A stretch of 64,000 nt of DNA from Volvox africanus (taxonomy: Eukaryota > Chlorophyta > Chlorophyceae > Chlamydomonadales > Volvocaceae), in the NCBI GenBank assembly GCA_030268105.1, contig BSDZ01000031.1, positions 682,001 to 746,000 on the forward strand. Reading direction: 5' to 3'. Positions 61,101 through 64,000 of the stretch are shown here, one piece after another. Every line of letters begins with the position of its first letter. Position 1 is the stretch's first letter. The notes beneath the pieces were generated by a model. The model worked only from the letters and a program-made list of their open reading frames with translations, was not told where the DNA came from and did no database searches. A program made the position numbers and the translations under genes.

Positions 61101-64000
61101 CGGCGGTGGAGGAGGGAGATGCCGGGCTCGCGGTCGCGGTGGCGGCGGCAGCTGTGGCTGTGGCTGCCCCCAGGTCGGTTTCCTCAGGCTGCCACACCGC
61201 CAGCACTACCTCGGTCTCTGCAAAGCCGGCAGCGTGCCCCTGCGACCCCAACAGTTAGGAGTTGGGAAAACAGAGACCAAAATGGGAAAGGAAATCCTCT
61301 TCCTCTCGCCCCAAGCCCTGGAATAACACCCGAACCAGATGGAAGTACAGGAAGCCGAACATTTGACGTTGCAAGTTGATGTAACGGAAGAATGGAAAAG
61401 CAGAGACCAAGTCAATGCCCTAACATAGAGCAGAGGATGAAAAAGAAAAACATCGTACGATTGCGTGGTAGAGCTGCTAAGGAGCGCTAGCAGCGCGGAG
61501 CAGGGCGTGAAAGGATGGGTGCAAGGAAACAGGGAAAGGCAGCTAGGGAGGAAAGGCGGAGGAGAAATCAATGTGAGGGGGCAGGACTCTCCACCAAGCC
61601 CCTTTATGGGAGTGATGATTATGAGAGCTAACAATGTGCGGGACCTGCCGGTGCCCCCAACCGGCGCATAGGCCGTCCTCCTCAACACAACAACTCATCT
61701 TCTCGGATCCCATCCTAACACGTGTAACGAGTGAATGAATGCCTACACGCCTTCTTCACACGTGCGCCCTCCCCCCCCTTCTCGGCAAGTGTACATTTCC
61801 CTCCCCCCGCCATGAAGTGTTTGTGAATCTACATTTGTGGTAAGCAAACCCAACCAAGTGAGTTGGCCCGCGGGGCCCCGTGGCCCAGTCACGGTTCTGC
61901 CACCCGCCCGCCTTCAGTCATGCGGCCACTGTGGCCGGCTACTGTACGGATGGCACAGTGAGAATCAGGATCTGGATTAGAAGGCCCTCTTTCCGTCGGG
62001 ACGTGTGAAGCCACATGCCTGTGTGTCCGCTCCTCGTCGCCAGCCGCCAGCCACGGGTCGCTCCACGCCCAACCGTGTGATCAGCGTCAGATCAGCAGGG
62101 GCACGAACCGCCGCTCTTTCGCCTCCGCCGCCCCCTTGTCCTCCAGCCCCGGTGTCGCTGACGTACTCGGAGCCCGCACTAAGGTTGCCATGCTGCCGCT
62201 GTCGCTGGGGCTCATGCGCTTGCGAAAGCAGTGGTGATGCACTTGCCGAAGGAAGGTCAGCGGGATCTGCTCCTCCCCCGGCTTCTCCCGCATCTGCTGA
62301 GATCGCGGCGAGATCTCTCCCGTTATCACGCTTGCTGTTATTGTTAATGCTGCTATTCCGAAGCACAAACGTGGCACCTGTTGCCTGGCCCACATAGCCA
62401 GCCATGATGGGAAGCGCGAAGGACTCCGCGCCCGCATCTGCGCAACCGTAGAGGACAGACGACAGCCCCGTAGAGGAAAGGATGTCGGTTGAGGAAGGAG
62501 CGGTCCGCGGCATTATAACAAAGGTATTGAGAGGGGAGTAAGTGAAGCCGAAAGTGAGCATGTTAGCACAAAACCTATGGGATATAGACCAATATAGGCC
62601 CATACACATGAAATCCCAATTCAGGATATCACCAATTGTTAAGGGAAAGCATTCACCTCGTACGCCTCGCGTCCCCATCCCCCGACCTGTCCCGGAAAAT
62701 GTCCCGGAAATGTATGCCAGATATCGACAACGGTCGGTCAGCAGCTACAACCCCACCGACAGCAACGACTTACAGCCCGCGCAAAACACCCGAGAGCGGC
62801 CTTGCCACCGGTCACTGGCTTAAATCCACAGCCGGCGGCTGTGGCACTCAGATACCTGCCAGCCGTTAAGACCCATCACCTAGAACCTCCGCACCGATCA
62901 ATGGCCCCATTAGCTCGCGATTCCAGAGGAACCGGGGATCAGCTCGCGACCATAACGACCCGCCACCACTGCTGCCGCCGCCGCCACGCACGCCCCGGCT
63001 GGCGCCACTGACGCTGCCACCGGCGGCAGTGCAACTGTGCCCTGGAACCCCCGCCGACGCCGCGACGGCACCGTCGTTGGTCCACCACGCTCCCAGTCTT
63101 GGCGGCCATCCGCTGCTGCCAGCGGGAGCGGCTCGTTGTCCTGCCGGTGAGGTCCCGAGGTTGCCAGAGCTGGCCAGCGCCTGAGTTTGCAAATGTTAAG
63201 GTGCGATAAATAATAAGGTTGGGCAAGTGATAGTGACCGTCCCAACAGTGATAGTGACCCAATAAAGCTTCATATCATGATTCCAATTCAACCCATTTTG
63301 CTTTACAGCTATACAGCTACACTTTTTCGATGTCTTGTCATGAAGCTCCAGTCCCCAGTTGTTATTATCCCTGTACCGATCATATCAGTTAGTAATTTGC
63401 TGGCGCAGTGGTTTCCTCGTGGGTTGCCGGTGACTGGGCGCATGAGCTGCCGGCCCTCTTGCCCACCTACCCCTTCCCGCCACACCTGCCGCTGGCGGGA
63501 TGACGTAATGTTGGCGGTGTGGCTGAAGTAGAGGTGCGCTCCGACGCACTTTGGGCTGACTGCCTCCTGAATCAGTGAGGCATACCTGTGGATGTGCGTG
63601 TGGGCGAGGAGGAAATTGGGCCGGCATCGGGCGGGGCCCGCATCCATGTTCGTTCCAATATGAATGTGAATGTGAATGTGAATGTGGATGAGGCAAACAG
63701 CACAACCATGCAAAACCCAGATCAGACCACCGCACACCAACATTCCCAGCCCGCCGCTTACTGAAGAATACTCGCATCCGGTACCTTAAGTCGCTGGGGC
63801 AGCTGTTAATGGTCTCCGGAGCCACCAGGGTCGTGTCCTCCACCTTGTACACGGGACCGTCCAGCATGCCGCACACCTGCACGGAGCGCATGTGGGCGTG
63901 CGGCAACCCATACACGCTGCTGCCGATGTAAGACATCTCCACCTTGCACATGCACGCACCCGTTTAGCCTTGCTCACAAGTACGAGGATCGTGCCTTTCT
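55197..64000 (-). CDS. Sac1-like phosphoinositide phosphatase homologue (5' end outside window)
   Basis: Sac-domain proteins dephosphorylate phosphoinositides, mainly PI4P, on ER/Golgi membranes. Exons, in transcript order: about 63950-63785 (upper edge uncertain), 63585-63486, 63180-62880, 62437-62019, 61239-60901, 60548-60408, 60235-60158, 59715-59302, one ending at 58248 (upper edge uncertain), 57950-about 57844, 56685-56521, 56378-56293, 55972-55877, 55385-55197. Junctions checked are in phase. Motifs in family order: [51 protein letters not shown] with WRRGADTQ joined to [98 protein letters not shown]. Two hydrophobic segments near the C-terminus (around [15 protein letters not shown] and [17 protein letters not shown]) match the membrane anchor of Sac1. 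The catalytic CX5R(T/S) expected after QKGLLR is not found. Large Ala/Gly/Ser inserts are present. Confidence 0.85.
57504..57566 (+). repeat. tRNA-like RNA polymerase III promoter, possible SINE fragment
   Basis: TGGCTATGATGG at 57504-57515 resembles an A box, and GGTTCAACTCC at 57556-57566 matches a B box, 40 bases apart as in tRNA genes. No cloverleaf forms, so a tRNA-derived SINE fragment inside the Sac1-like intron is more likely than a tRNA gene. It is short and could be chance. Confidence 0.3.
57632..57657. repeat. GACA tetranucleotide repeat
   Basis: About six tandem GACA units lie in the Sac1-like intron between the exons at about 57844 and 56685. It is an ordinary microsatellite. 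Confidence 0.85.
58603..58992. repeat. GGGGAA hexanucleotide array, about 65 copies
   Basis: Near-perfect tandem GGGGAA units, with two GGCGAA variants near the 3' end, lie in the intron of the Sac1-like gene between the exon ending at 59302 and the exon ending at 58248. On the coding strand this is an unbroken TTCCCC polypyrimidine run of about 390 bases. All plus-strand frames are open through it (Gly-Arg or Glu-Gly dipeptides), which reflects the repeat and not a gene. Confidence 0.97.
60317..60365. repeat. GACGACCG-type octamer repeat
   Basis: About six imperfect copies of an 8-base GACGACCG/GACAAACG unit lie in the short Sac1-like intron between the exons at 60408 and 60235. Confidence 0.75.
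60648..60684. repeat. Interstitial telomere-like tract
   Basis: Four CCCTAAA/CCCTTAAA units in a row resemble the plant-type telomere repeat (CCCTAAA) and the Chlamydomonas one (CCCTAAAA). The tract is in the Sac1-like intron between the exons at 60901 and 60548. A looser AGGGTTTGG-type tract on the other strand lies at about 57997-58035 in another intron of the same gene. Confidence 0.6.
63659..63690. repeat. GAATGT hexanucleotide repeat
   Basis: About five tandem GAATGT units (the last is a GGATG variant) lie in the Sac1-like intron between the exons at 63785 and 63585. Confidence 0.85.

Overview
The window looks like nuclear DNA of a volvocine-type green alga (Chlamydomonas, Gonium or Volvox lineage). 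This is an inference from four things: genes split into many short GC-rich exons with GT-AG introns; abundant intronic microsatellites; proline-rich extracellular protein sequence; and protein similarity of the Pol alpha and IDH genes to the plant/algal type. All gene models below were assembled by hand, by matching splice donors, acceptors and reading phase. No transcript evidence was available.

Layout. (1) <1-13623, plus strand: 3' 28 exons of the DNA polymerase alpha catalytic subunit, with every junction in phase. (2) 13624-15970: no recognisable gene. (3) 15971-21042, minus strand: complete ten-exon NADP-dependent isocitrate dehydrogenase, 415 residues, with a possible N-terminal presequence. 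(4) 21205-24205: AT-richer spacer with scattered coding-like fragments. (5) 24206-36489, minus strand: a complete 26-exon gene for a secreted protein of 1262 residues. It is built of five copies of an alpha/beta module separated by proline-rich linkers, and I do not recognise the family. (6) 36490-36620: a 131-bp gap between divergent start codons, containing a CACGTG box. (7) 36621-47929, plus strand: a protein with two cyclic-nucleotide-binding domains and a roughly 1380-residue low-complexity tail; its 5' exons are only partly resolved. (8) 47930-51349: spacer with a CAT/CAC repeat. (9) 51350-53135, minus strand: an FkbM-family methyltransferase, with a firm last exon and a tentative 5' end. 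(10) 53136-55196: unassigned. (11) 55197->64000, minus strand: a Sac1-like phosphoinositide phosphatase homologue with two C-terminal membrane segments. I cannot find its catalytic CX5R motif. Its introns hold a 65-copy GGGGAA array and telomere-like tracts.

The genes do not form a pathway: replication, central metabolism, extracellular matrix, signalling and lipid signalling are simply neighbours, as expected in a eukaryotic chromosome. The most novel items are the five-module secreted protein, which shares a short divergent promoter with the cyclic-nucleotide-binding protein, and the Sac1 homologue that appears to be a pseudophosphatase.
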